A stretch of 64,000 nt of DNA from contig JAPLEH010000010.1 in assembly GCA_026391455.1 (NCBI GenBank), positions 1 through 64,000 of the forward strand. The letters are read 5' to 3'. The notes under the pieces were generated by a model. That model did not search any database. It worked only from the letters and a program-made list of their open reading frames with translations, and was not told the origin of the DNA. Position 1 is the stretch's first letter; the number at the start of each line of letters is the position of its first letter. The translations under genes were made by a program, and so were the position numbers. Below, piece after piece: positions 52,785-61,161 of the stretch. This DNA is from Bacteroidota bacterium (GTDB lineage: Bacteria > Bacteroidota > Bacteroidia > Chitinophagales > Chitinophagaceae).

Positions 52785-53681
52785 TTAGCGTTTGCCACCA
52801 CCGGGGCCACGGCCACCTGGGCTACCACCACCGGAAGTACGGCGACGTTGTCCGCCACCACCACCAGCTCCAGCACCACGGCCTCTTCCGCCACGGCCAC
52901 CTTCTGCTTCAGCTTCAGCCAGCAGTTTAGCTGCTTTTCTTTCTTTTTCATCATCATTGTTATCGTCCACATCATCATCTTTTGCAGCTTGTCTTTCAGC
53001 AAGGCCTTCTGCAATAGCAGCGGTGATATAGTTTACAATGATGGCGATGGATTTGGTAGCATCATCATTCGCAGGAATGGCGAAGTCTACTTTATTAGGA
53101 TCGCAGTTGGTGTCTACCACGCCGAAGGTAGAGATACCGAGGCGTTTGGCTTCTGCCAATGCGATGTGTTCATGTCCGATGTCCACGATGAAGAGTGCAG
53201 CGGGTACACGGCCCAGTTGAGCGATACCACCCAGTACTTTCTCCATTTTATCTTTATCGCGGCTCAGGGTCAGTCTTTCTTTTTTGGTAATGCTGTCGAA
53301 AGAACCGTCGCCCAGCATTTTTTCGATGCTCTGCATTTTCTTCACGCTCTTACGAACGGTGTTGAAGTTGGTAAGCATACCACCCAACCAACGTTCAGTA
53401 ACGAAGGGCATGTTTACTTTTCTGGCTGATTCGTTCACGATATCCTTTGCCTGTTTTTTGGTACCTACAAACAGGATCTTTTTACCGCTGCGGGCGATCT
53501 GTTTCATGGCCGCTGCTGTTTCCTGCAGGCATTCCACGGTTTTGTTGAGGTCGATGATGTGGATACCTTTCTTTTCAGCAAAGATGTAAGGCAGCATCTT
53601 GGGGTTCCACTTCTTCTTCAGGTGACCGAAATGAACACCTGCTTCGAGAAGCTGTTGCTGTAAGGATGTATTATTTTCCAT
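52785..53681 (-). CDS. rpsB: 30S ribosomal protein S2 with Gly/Arg-rich tail
   Basis: Residues 1-225 are a standard S2 (AGVHFGHLKKKWNPKM near the start, LFIVDIGHEHIALAEAKRL in the middle). The remaining 73 residues are an extension: an acidic stretch (DDDVDDNNDDEKE), an Ala/Glu-rich helix, then a run of GGRGGRGRG-type repeats ending in GGGKR. Typical S2 has about 230-260 residues. The tail resembles RGG RNA-binding tails. The start is that of the family. The gene lies between rpsI and tsf. Confidence 0.95.
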   Translation of the reverse strand: MENNTSLQQQLLEAGVHFGHLKKKWNPKMLPYIFAEKKGIHIIDLNKTVECLQETAAAMKQIARSGKKILFVGTKKQAKDIVNESARKVNMPFVTERWLGGMLTNFNTVRKSVKKMQSIEKMLGDGSFDSITKKERLTLSRDKDKMEKVLGGIAQLGRVPAALFIVDIGHEHIALAEAKRLGISTFGVVDTNCDPNKVDFAIPANDDATKSIAIIVNYITAAIAEGLAERQAAKDDDVDDNNDDEKERKAAKLLAEAEAEGGRGGRGRGAGAGGGGGQRRRTSGGGSPGGRGPGGGKR

Positions 53682-53777
53682 TGTATAATTATGAATTGTA
53701 AATTATAAATTATGAGTTGTGAGCCAGGAGCCGGAGTTACATCTGTCATAACCCATGGCCCATCACTCTTCACGGTA

Positions 53778-54167
53778 TTAACGTTTAGAGAACTGGTAGC
53801 TTCTTCTCGCTTTCTTATGACCGAATTTCTTACGTTCAACAGAGCGGGGATCCCTTTTCAGCAAGCCGGCTGCTTTTAATGCAGGGCGGAATTCAGGATT
53901 GATATCCACCAGTACGCGGGAAATACCCAGCATAGCGGCTTCAGCCTGTCCTTTTACACCACCACCGGTAGCGTTGATCTGTACGTCGTATTTGGTAGCC
54001 ACATCCACGGTTTTCAGCGGACGCTCGATCTGATTTTGCAGATATACCAGGGGAAAATAAGTTTTATAGTCTTTATCGTTCACTGTGATCTTACCGTCTC
54101 CTTTGGAAAGGAATACCCGGGTAACGGCAGCTTTACGACGACCAATTCCGTTTTTTTGCTTTTCCAT
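53778..54167 (-). CDS. rpsI: 30S ribosomal protein S9
   Basis: The 129-residue protein matches S9: GIGRRKAAVTRVFLSKGDGK at the start, GGGVKGQAEAAMLGISRVLV in the middle, and RKKFGHKKARRSYQFSKR at the end, with the basic tail that reaches the P-site tRNA. It follows rplM by 55 bp. Confidence 0.97.
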   Translation of the reverse strand: MEKQKNGIGRRKAAVTRVFLSKGDGKITVNDKDYKTYFPLVYLQNQIERPLKTVDVATKYDVQINATGGGVKGQAEAAMLGISRVLVDINPEFRPALKAAGLLKRDPRSVERKKFGHKKARRSYQFSKR

Positions 54168-54222
54168 TATTATATTATTAGTTGGAATTTTTAATGTTGT
54201 TTGTCATTGCTGATCAGCGGGA

Positions 54223-54666
54223 TCAGAATTTTAATTCTTTAGGTTGCTGGGCAGTGTGCGGGTGTTTATCGCCAACGTACACAAATAATTTTTTGTACAT
54301 CTTACGGCCCAGACGGTTTTTAGGAAGCATCCCTTTTACAGCTCTTTCAATCACCACTTCAGGGCGGCGGTTGATGAGGTTGCGGGCCACTTCTTCTTTA
54401 CGGCCACCGGGATATCCGGTAAAGTGGTCGTAGATTTTCTGATCCAGTTTGTTACCGGTCAGTACAACTTTTTCGCAGTTGATTACCACGATATAATCGC
54501 CGGTGTCAACGTGAGGGGTGTAGCATGCTTTGTTTTTACCGCGCAGAATGGCAGCAATTCTAGCACACATACGACCAACGGTTTGATTAGTACCGTCCAC
54601 AACGTACCAGTTGCGTTTTACGGTAGCCTCGTTCGCATGTTTGGTAGTGAAATGAAGTTTACTCAT
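54223..54666 (-). CDS. rplM: 50S ribosomal protein L13
   Basis: The product has 147 residues: [19 protein letters not shown], the [19 protein letters not shown] block and [19 protein letters not shown] are L13 hallmarks. The frame extends to 54699, but the ATG at 54666 gives the conserved start [20 protein letters not shown]. It is the first gene of the ribosomal operon and has a 5' leader of about 130 nt after the predicted promoter. Confidence 0.97.
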   Translation of the reverse strand: MSKLHFTTKHANEATVKRNWYVVDGTNQTVGRMCARIAAILRGKNKACYTPHVDTGDYIVVINCEKVVLTGNKLDQKIYDHFTGYPGGRKEEVARNLINRRPEVVIERAVKGMLPKNRLGRKMYKKLFVYVGDKHPHTAQQPKELKF

Positions 54667-54802
54667 TGAGAAAAGCTTTGAGCTTTCAGCTTCGGGCATT
54701 GAGCCTTTTGCATCCGGCAGTGATAAAATGAAACAGATTGAGCTATCCCTCAGCCTGCTCCCCAGGGAAGTTTTGGCATTGGCCGTGCTTCTTTTGGGGG
54801 TG

Positions 54803-54830
54803 CAAAGATACCAATGAGTAAGTTAGAAAC
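54803..54830 (-). promoter_or_regulatory. Promoter of the ribosomal operon
   Basis: TATCTTTG on the minus strand (54810-54803) fits the -7 consensus exactly, and a GTTT (54830-54827) lies 16 bases further upstream. The message would start near 54796 with a leader of about 130 nt before rplM. Confidence 0.6.
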
Positions 54831-54971
54831 CTAGAAAATATCCGAGAGATTTTTACAAGCACCTTTGTAAGTAATTGATTTACAATAAAAATTTTGATCA
54901 ATTTCAAATTCTATTAAGAAGAAATGATTACCTGAACTTCAAAATGTGGGCTTCAAAATTAACACATCATT

Positions 54972-55002
54972 TTTGTTGTGTTTGTCAAATTATCTATCTT
55001 TG
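54972..55002 (+). promoter_or_regulatory. Promoter of the nucleotidyltransferase/HTH pair
   Basis: TTTG at 54972-54975 and TATCTTTG at 54995-55002 are 19 bases apart, a full consensus promoter. Transcription from about 55009 gives a leader of about 100 nt before the ATG at 55109. Confidence 0.65.
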
Positions 55003-55108
55003 TCTTGTTAACCCTTTTTCAATTCTAACATTAAATTCTGAACAATGCGATCCACAAAAAATGCTGCTTTTTTTCAGCGCATTACTTACTACAAAAAATT
55101 GAAAGGTT

Positions 55109-55542
55109 ATGTTATTCAACAAAAAAGGAAATCTCCATGAAAATAAAATTTTAACATATAGAGAATTAAAAAAATGTTTGGAGGAAATGAGTCTCGCAAA
55201 GAAAAGTTAGAAACCCTTTTAATATTTTTAAAGATTCTAAAATCCCTAGGATGTAATAATGTATATGTCGTTGGTAGTTTTGTAACAAATAAAGAACATC
55301 CAAACGACATTGACATTTGTGTAGATATTACATATGTTGATTATGTAAAACTTAAAAAAGAATATCCCGAGCTACTCCATCATAAAGGAATAGATCAATT
55401 AAAAAAAGAACATAAAATACATTTTGCCTTATTTTTTGATTTTGCTAGCTATGAGTTGCTCGATTATTTTAAAAAAGATAGAGATGACAATGCCAGGGGG
55501 CTGGTAAAAATTTACTTAAACGATATTGATGGTTATGATTAA
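55109..55542 (+). CDS. Nucleotidyltransferase-fold protein (DUF6932-like), needs -1 frameshift
   Basis: The frame at 55109 (MLFNKKGNLHENKILTYREL) stops at 55210. A second frame from 55174 gives the rest with VVGSFVTNKEHPNDIDICVD, the GS...DxD motif of polymerase beta-like nucleotidyltransferases. Joining them by a -1 shift in the heptamer A AAA AAA (55168-55174) yields 144 residues whose order (FN-x-x-G, YRELKKMFGGNESR, GSFVT, NDIDICVD) fits DUF6932. Either the shift is programmed, or this is an indel in the A run. If no shift occurs, the product would start at 55174 with 122 residues. It overlaps the HTH gene downstream. Confidence 0.7.
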
Positions 55543-55981
55543 CAACGAAAAACAATATAAAATTTCTAAACGAAAACTCAGGGAGTTGAACGCCCAAATA
55601 GATAAAATCTCAAAAGATACGGCGCAAAACCCATTACGTAACCAGCTCATAAGGGCTTCACTGAACAATTCCAAGAAGGAGATTGAAAATGAAATAAGCA
55701 GGTATGAAACCCTGAAAAAGAAAAATGAGGGCGTATTGAATGAACGGCTTATCGCAGAGCTTCCTTCAGTAATTACGGAATACAAAATCGTTTCCGGACT
55801 TACCCAAAAACAATTATCTCATATACTGGGTTTAAAAGAACAGCAGCTGCAACGATATGAAGCCACTGGTTTTAAGAGTGTCACTTTCAAAAAACTTTTG
55901 AAATTCCTGGATATGATCGGGCTTGAAATAAAAATTAAAGAAACCAGGTTAAGCGGGCGAAAAAAAATAGCAACTGGTTAA
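55535..55981 (+). CDS. XRE-family HTH protein with coiled-coil N-domain (putative antitoxin)
   Basis: The 148-residue protein has a long N-terminal helix (10-80) and a C-terminal Cro/C1-type HTH (about 90-140; SGLTQKQLSHILGLKEQQLQRYE). It overlaps the nucleotidyltransferase gene by 8 bp when started at the ATG at 55535; ATG at 55529 is also possible. The arrangement, an AT-rich nucleotidyltransferase followed by a coupled HTH protein, is that of a toxin-antitoxin pair. The HTH protein would bind the partner and repress the promoter. This is inference from layout. Confidence 0.75.
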   Translation: MINNEKQYKISKRKLRELNAQIDKISKDTAQNPLRNQLIRASLNNSKKEIENEISRYETLKKKNEGVLNERLIAELPSVITEYKIVSGLTQKQLSHILGLKEQQLQRYEATGFKSVTFKKLLKFLDMIGLEIKIKETRLSGRKKIATG

Positions 55982-55998
55982 ACTTCCATTTAAATTAG

Positions 55999-57030
55999 TC
56001 ACATCTCCCACCACTGCTCCCCCTTAAACGGCTCATCCAGGTATACCGGCTGGCCGATCTTAGGATGCACGATGGGTTGATCCAGTTCTGCTGCCGCTTC
56101 GAGCACCCGCCTGATCGGTTCATTCCAGCGGTGCATGCTCAGCCTGAACTTTCCCCAATGAACCGGCAGCAGCATTTTTGCTTTCAGATCCCGTGCTGCC
56201 TGTGCCGTTTCTTCCGGCATCATGTGAATGAGCGGCCACATCACATTGTATTGACCACATTCCAGAATGGCCAGGTCAAACGGCCCGAATTTTTGGCCAA
56301 TGGTTTTGAAATGGGTGTCATATCCCGAATCACCACCCAGATAAATTGTATGCGTATTTGTTTTTACAATAAAGGAAGACCATAATGATTGCGCCCGCTT
56401 GATACCCCTTCCGGAAAAATGCCGGGCCGGCGCAGCGGTGATGGTAATGCCGGGTTCTGGTTGCAAACTTTGCCACCAGTCCAGCTCCGTGATGATCTCC
56501 CCTTTGTAACCCCAATACTTTATATGCGCGCTGACACCCAATGAGCAGATCACCTTTTTTACCTGTGTACGCAGTTTGCGCACTGTTTTAAAATCAAGGT
56601 GATCGTAGTGGTCATGCGTAAGCACCAGGTAATCGATCGCCGGCATATCCTCTGCTTTGTATTCATTGCTTCCTGGAAAAGCTTTTACCATAAACGACAA
56701 CGGCGCCGCATTACCACTGAATACCGGATCAATTAAGAAATTCCGTCCGGCGATGCGGAGCAGGTATGAAGAATGGTCAAACCACACGATTACCGGACCA
56801 TCTCCTTTTAATTTGCTGAGATCGGTTTTTACCACTGGTATTTTTTTCGGTGGTTCCGTATCAGGATGTTTTTTAAAAAATTCCCGCGTCATTTTCCAGT
56901 AACTCACCCCTTCTGGTTTCATGACAGTAGGTGACAAATTCTGAAATGCTCCATTCTTATAATTCGGTGACTGTTGTATCTGTTGTTTGTGCTTCCCTGC
57001 CGGAAGTTTGCCTGTTATTTGTAAAGACAT
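55999..57030 (-). CDS. MBL-fold metallohydrolase (NAPE-PLD/UlaG-like)
   Basis: The 343-residue protein has a metallo-beta-lactamase fold with LVLTHDHYDHLDFKT (metal site HxHxDH), ITAAPARHFSGRG, and IYLGGDSGYDTHFK. The N-terminal YWKMTREFFKKHPDTEPPKK segment is typical of the NAPE-PLD-like group. The substrate may be a phosphodiester or a lactone; it is not known here. The start at 57030 is preferred; the frame is open to 57084. Confidence 0.85.
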   Translation of the reverse strand: MSLQITGKLPAGKHKQQIQQSPNYKNGAFQNLSPTVMKPEGVSYWKMTREFFKKHPDTEPPKKIPVVKTDLSKLKGDGPVIVWFDHSSYLLRIAGRNFLIDPVFSGNAAPLSFMVKAFPGSNEYKAEDMPAIDYLVLTHDHYDHLDFKTVRKLRTQVKKVICSLGVSAHIKYWGYKGEIITELDWWQSLQPEPGITITAAPARHFSGRGIKRAQSLWSSFIVKTNTHTIYLGGDSGYDTHFKTIGQKFGPFDLAILECGQYNVMWPLIHMMPEETAQAARDLKAKMLLPVHWGKFRLSMHRWNEPIRRVLEAAAELDQPIVHPKIGQPVYLDEPFKGEQWWEM

Positions 57031-57133
57031 AATGAAATCATTGGTACTGCAAGTTAATACGTGACAGGAACACCAATCTTTCATTTCGGTGAACGGCGGA
57101 TATTAATGGCCGAATAAATGATGTCGGCGGGAA

Positions 57134-57847
57134 TCAGGCAACGACCCGCTTTACCACAATTCGATCAGGCGTAAGATGTACGATGAGTACCTGTACCGGA
57201 TCCCCTTCTTTGATCGTTTCGTTCTCGAATGCCGTAAGAGGTAGTTTGGCTTGTATGGCATTATCGAACAATCCCAGGTAAACAGCATGCTGCGATATAC
57301 GGGTAACAGTGGCTTCCGCATCAATCTCATTTTTGAAATGCTGCAAGGCCATTTTGTACTCCGGTATATAGGAATGAGAGAATAATTCAGCGGCCAGCGC
57401 GTTGGGTTTATCCGTATGGAGCAATGAAAAAGCGATCATTTCATTTTCTGCCGTCGGTGCCGGTGGTTTTTCCCAGGGCGAAAGCTGTAATGGCAGTAAA
57501 ATATAACTCTCTGCTTCTTTAATAAAATAGTTGTCCTCCACTTTTTTTAAATAACCTGAAAAGCGATTCTCGAAACCGGCTTTTTGTATCAGCAGGTCAA
57601 TCGCTGTATTGTGCAGAAATTTTACATCGCAGGCATTCAGCTTATCGCCTCTGTCGGTGAGTTTGGTTCGAAAGCTTACCACATCTCCCAGGCGAAACTG
57701 GTGGGGTTTTTTATGCAGGGATTCTTCCGTAAACTGAAAGTTGATGGATTTCGGTTTGGTTCCCTTCATGTACTCAATTGTGGCAAACAATTTTTCGTGG
57801 TTGATATAGGATATTTTCCCCCGGTATTGTGTTGAGTCGTTGTCCAT
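57134..57847 (-). CDS. S1/cold-shock-like putative RNA-binding protein
   Basis: The 237-residue protein starts at ATG 57847 (MDNDSTQYRGKISYINHEKL). The N-terminal 70 residues resemble a cold-shock-type OB fold (GKISYINHEKLFATIEY, FRLGDVVSFRT). The last 80 (ATVTRISQHAVYLGLFDNAI, then DPVQVLIVH) look like an S1-like beta barrel. The function is unknown, with RNA binding inferred. The longer frame to 57931 runs through a tandem repeat and is not used. Confidence 0.65.
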   Translation of the reverse strand: MDNDSTQYRGKISYINHEKLFATIEYMKGTKPKSINFQFTEESLHKKPHQFRLGDVVSFRTKLTDRGDKLNACDVKFLHNTAIDLLIQKAGFENRFSGYLKKVEDNYFIKEAESYILLPLQLSPWEKPPAPTAENEMIAFSLLHTDKPNALAAELFSHSYIPEYKMALQHFKNEIDAEATVTRISQHAVYLGLFDNAIQAKLPLTAFENETIKEGDPVQVLIVHLTPDRIVVKRVVA

Positions 57848-57887
57848 GATGGCGGTAAAGGTACAGGGAAGCGTGCAAAATGCGTTA

Positions 57888-57943
57888 GGGTTTAAGAGGT
57901 TTAAGAAGTTCAAGAGGTTCAAGAAGTTCAAGAGGTTGAAAGG
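57888..57943. repeat. Tandem repeat between divergent genes (9-bp unit)
   Basis: About six units alternate between TTCAAGAGG/TTTAAGAGG and TTCAAGAAG/TTTAAGAAG, giving an 18-bp period. The array lies between the starts of the genes at 57847 (minus) and 57999 (plus). Confidence 0.85.
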
Positions 57944-57998
57944 CCGGAGTTATGATTTCGGTAATTTCCGTTTATATTTATTCTTGAAATCAAGTGAT

Positions 57999-58601
57999 AT
58001 GTCTGCACGATTTCTTGGGCGTTCTGTTTTTGGTGATGTAAAAAATACGGGCAACCTGATGGCATTGGAAGAAGCGCATGCCCTGCTGGAAGATTGGGTA
58101 CCCAATGAAAAACTGCGCCTGCACATGAAACAAGTAGCTGCCAATATGAAGGCCTGGGCGATTGAAAAAGAAAACGCAGATGAACTCACGGCCCGTAAAT
58201 GGGAATTGGCCGGTTTACTGCATGATGCAGATTGGGAAAAATACCCGGACGATCATTGCCGTGTCATAGTAGAAGAACTGGAGCGTCGACAAATTGATCC
58301 GGATGTCATTCATTGCATCGCTTCACATGGCCCCCGTGTTTTTGGTGTGGAACCCGTAAACCAGATGGACAAAATGATCTATGCCATCGACGAGCTTTCG
58401 GGCTTTATACATGCCTGCACGCTGGTAAGGCCCACGTTATACGAAGGGCTGGAAGTAAAAAGTGTATTGAAGCGTTTGAAAAGCCCGGCATTCGCTGCGC
58501 AGGTAAACCGGGAAGATATCAATGAAGCAGTATCAGCTATTGATACGAGTCTCGAAGACCTGATTCAATTCATTATCGACCACCAGCGATCCGTAAACTG
58601 A
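57999..58601 (+). CDS. HD-domain protein
   Basis: The product has 200 residues with an HD-type metal-dependent phosphohydrolase domain: an N-terminal His segment, WELAGLLHDADWEK (HD motif), CIASHGPRVFGV and a helical end. It probably cuts a nucleotide or phosphate ester. The frame is open to 57840, but that part runs through the tandem repeat. The ATG at 57999 gives the start MSARFLGRSVFG. Confidence 0.85.
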   Translation: MSARFLGRSVFGDVKNTGNLMALEEAHALLEDWVPNEKLRLHMKQVAANMKAWAIEKENADELTARKWELAGLLHDADWEKYPDDHCRVIVEELERRQIDPDVIHCIASHGPRVFGVEPVNQMDKMIYAIDELSGFIHACTLVRPTLYEGLEVKSVLKRLKSPAFAAQVNREDINEAVSAIDTSLEDLIQFIIDHQRSVN

Positions 58602-58707
58602 AAAAAATATTAGTATTTATTTAAACCCCGCCCGTTAAACCCGGTCTCACACCCGTTAGCACCCGACCTTGGCGTAAAGAATCATTGGTCAACCTAAAAT
58701 TTCTACT
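58602..58707. other. Short intergenic stretch before the small secreted peptide gene
   Basis: A Pro-rich-looking stretch (CCCGCCCGTTAAACCCGG) and an A-rich run precede the small gene. Nothing else is seen in these 106 bases. Confidence 0.3.
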
Positions 58708-58869
58708 ATGAGAAAGCTTTACGCTTTACTTACAGGCCTTTTTATGGCCCTGTTAGCCACGCATGCAACACCTCTGCCCCCAGATGTTGCCAATTTCAGT
58801 TTTACCATTGATCATCCCAATATAGATATGACATTTATCAACACCTCTTCTTTGGGAACTAAGCTATAA
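58708..58869 (+). CDS. Small secreted peptide, start of a PKD-like domain
   Basis: A 53-codon frame begins with a signal peptide (MRKLYALLTGLFMALLATHA). It continues with FSFTIDHPNIDMTFINTSS, which resembles the first strands of a PKD domain (F-T-x-x, V-x-F-x-N-T-S), then stops at TAA before the usual WDFGDG. It is followed by a terminator. It is either a true small secreted protein or the stump of a larger PKD protein. Confidence 0.5.
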   Translation: MRKLYALLTGLFMALLATHATPLPPDVANFSFTIDHPNIDMTFINTSSLGTKL

Positions 58870-58904
58870 ATATATAATACGATTTTTCTTACGTCAGGGC
58901 TAAC

Positions 58905-58958
58905 AAAGGCCGTCTCATCCAAAGGATCTCCGGAGGATGCAGACGGCTTTATTTTGTA
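58905..58958 (+). terminator. Terminator after the small secreted peptide gene
   Basis: AAAGGCCGTCT and AGACGGCTTT are inverted copies around a loop containing an inner ATCTCCGGAGGAT hairpin, with TTTATTTTG behind. Confidence 0.8.
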
Positions 58959-59051
58959 TGCATGCCCTAAACTAATACAGGACTGTCTGTTGTATTTTGT
59001 TATTTTCGGGTATTCATTGGTATTATATCCGGTTAATAAAACAGGCTCCTC

Positions 59052-61082
59052 ATGATCAAATATTTTTTTACTGCAGCAGTTGTTTTTATTTGTTTACATA
59101 CTTCGGCTCAGGATCCGTGGAAGATCAGCGCCACCCAATTTGATACAAAAAACTATTATGGCATTACCGTTGCCAATGGTATGATCGGTATTGTATCTGC
59201 CCCGGAACCATTTAAGGTAAAGGATGTAGTGCTTGCGGGAGCGTATGATCTCTATGGCCGGGGAAGAGTGAGCAATTTTCTCCGCAGTTTTAACCTGCTG
59301 AATATGCGCCTGGATATTGATGGCAGAAGTATTGGTGCTGCCGAAGCGTCGAATATGAAACAGGAGCTGGATATGCAAAAAGCTTCATTTACCACTTCGT
59401 TTGATTATGGCGATAAAGCCACTGTGAGCTATACCTATTACTCTCTTCGCCATCTCCCCTATACGGTATTGATGGATGTGTCTGTTACGGCGAAGAAAAA
59501 TATCACCATCAACAGTGCCAGTGTAATGGAAGCACCGGATGCACTGAAAGATGTACAGAATTATTACAATGAAATAGACCGCCCGCATGTAACCATCAGC
59601 CTGCTCACTTCATCGGCCAAAAGCCCAACCGGCAAATTGCTGATGTGTGCCAGTAATACTTTTTTATTCAGCGAGCATCATAGGCAAGAACCGCGTGTGA
59701 TCCATGAAATGTGGGACAACAATATGCACCTGATGAAATTCACCCGTGCTATCAAAGCCGGTGAGACCTATCGTTTTTCGATTGCCGGTTCATCCATTAC
59801 CTCTGCCCATCACGATGATCCGCTGAATGAAGCGGAGCGTGCCACCATTTTTGCCAAGCTGGAAGGCAGGGAACGATTGATACAGTTTCATAACAAAGCC
59901 TGGAATGATCTCTGGTCTTCTGATATCACTATTGAAGGAGACCCCCAGGCACAGCAGGATGTACACAGCATGCTTTATCATTTGTATTCCTTTACCCGCG
60001 AAGGCACAGCCTTATCTCCATCCCCCATGGGATTGAGCGGGCTGGGTTATAATGGTCATGTATTCTGGGATACGGAATTGTGGATGTATCCGGCCATACT
60101 GGTATTGCATCCTGAATTGGCCAAAAGCCTGGTGGAGTATCGTTTTCAACGGCTGGATGCGGCCAAACGAAACGCATTCAGCAAAGGATTTAAAGGTGCT
60201 ATGTTTCCCTGGGAGAGTGCAGAAACCGGAGTAGAAGAAACCCCTGTTTGGGCATTGAGCGGTCCTTTCGAACATCATATTACAGCTTGTGTGGGCATTG
60301 CGGCCTGGAATTATTATTGTGTAACGCAGGATAAGAACTGGTTGCGCGAAAAAGGATGGCCGATACTTTCTGCTACTGCCGATTTCTGGGCCAGCCGGGT
60401 GGAACGTACCGGACCCGGACAATATGATATTAAGAATGTGGTGGCTGCCGATGAGTGGGCAGAGAATGTAGATAATAATGCATTTACCAATGCGGCGGCA
60501 AAAGCCAATCTTCAGTTTGCAACGGAAGCCGCTAAAATACTGGGTATTTCTCCCGACAACGATTGGATGAATGTGGCGAATAATATTCCCATCCTGCGTT
60601 TTCCGGATGGTGTAACAAAAGAGCATGCCACTTATAACGGAGAAGGTATCAAACAGGCAGATGTAAACCTGCTCTCCTACCCGCTTAAAGAAGTAACGGA
60701 CCCCAAAGCAATCCGAAAGGACCTGGAATATTATGAAACGAGGGTACCCAATGAGGGAACGCCTGCAATGACACAGGCTGTGTTTACCACTTTATATGCA
60801 AGGTTGGGCGATGGGGAAAAAGCCTATCATTGGTTCAAAGACGCTTATATTCCCAATCTGAATCCACCTTTCCGGGTGATAGCTGAGACCAAGGGTGGCA
60901 CCAATCCCTATTTTGCCACCGGGGCGGGAGGTATTGTACAAAGCATCTTAATGGGGTTCGGAGGACTGGAAATTACCCCCAAAGGAATCATTCAGATTAA
61001 GAGTGCGTTGCCCAAAAACTGGAAAAGTCTGACGATCAAAGGGGTGGGGCCAGAAAAGAAAACGTTTGCAGTGCGTAACTAA
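59052..61082 (+). CDS. Secreted glycoside hydrolase family 65-like enzyme
   Basis: The 676-residue protein has a signal peptide (IKYFFTAAVVFICLHTSAQ) followed by the GH65 N-terminal beta-sandwich. The alpha/alpha barrel has HVFWDTELWMYPA near 336-348, KGAMFPWESAETGVEE near 381-396 and AADEWAENVDNNAFTN, where Glu468 is the predicted general acid. GH65 acts on alpha-glucosides. The secretion signal suggests hydrolysis in the periplasm or outside, as in the glucosidase relatives, rather than phosphorolysis. No sugar transporter (SusC/D) is adjacent in the window. Confidence 0.88.
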   Translation: MIKYFFTAAVVFICLHTSAQDPWKISATQFDTKNYYGITVANGMIGIVSAPEPFKVKDVVLAGAYDLYGRGRVSNFLRSFNLLNMRLDIDGRSIGAAEASNMKQELDMQKASFTTSFDYGDKATVSYTYYSLRHLPYTVLMDVSVTAKKNITINSASVMEAPDALKDVQNYYNEIDRPHVTISLLTSSAKSPTGKLLMCASNTFLFSEHHRQEPRVIHEMWDNNMHLMKFTRAIKAGETYRFSIAGSSITSAHHDDPLNEAERATIFAKLEGRERLIQFHNKAWNDLWSSDITIEGDPQAQQDVHSMLYHLYSFTREGTALSPSPMGLSGLGYNGHVFWDTELWMYPAILVLHPELAKSLVEYRFQRLDAAKRNAFSKGFKGAMFPWESAETGVEETPVWALSGPFEHHITACVGIAAWNYYCVTQDKNWLREKGWPILSATADFWASRVERTGPGQYDIKNVVAADEWAENVDNNAFTNAAAKANLQFATEAAKILGISPDNDWMNVANNIPILRFPDGVTKEHATYNGEGIKQADVNLLSYPLKEVTDPKAIRKDLEYYETRVPNEGTPAMTQAVFTTLYARLGDGEKAYHWFKDAYIPNLNPPFRVIAETKGGTNPYFATGAGGIVQSILMGFGGLEITPKGIIQIKSALPKNWKSLTIKGVGPEKKTFAVRN

Positions 61083-61161
61083 CGAAAATCAGCCCCTGAT
61101 TTTGGTTTCAAATCTTTACATTGTGCCGGATTTGGGCTAAATTAGCCTGATCAACTGACGC

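Larger units (their letters stand above)
54667..55108. other. Divergent intergenic region: ribosomal operon leader and TA-like module promoter
   Basis: This 442-bp gap holds the rplM leader and promoter on the left (minus strand) and the AT-rich promoter region of the nucleotidyltransferase gene on the right (plus strand). No further gene is seen. Confidence 0.65.

Noticed and set aside
57840-57998. Longer N-terminus for the HD protein (FKRFKKFKRFKK)
   Set aside because: It is the translation of the tandem DNA repeat; the ATG at 57999 fits the domain start.
60012-60626. Minus-strand frame of 204 codons inside the GH65 gene
   Set aside because: Antisense shadow of a strongly supported enzyme gene with intact motifs.
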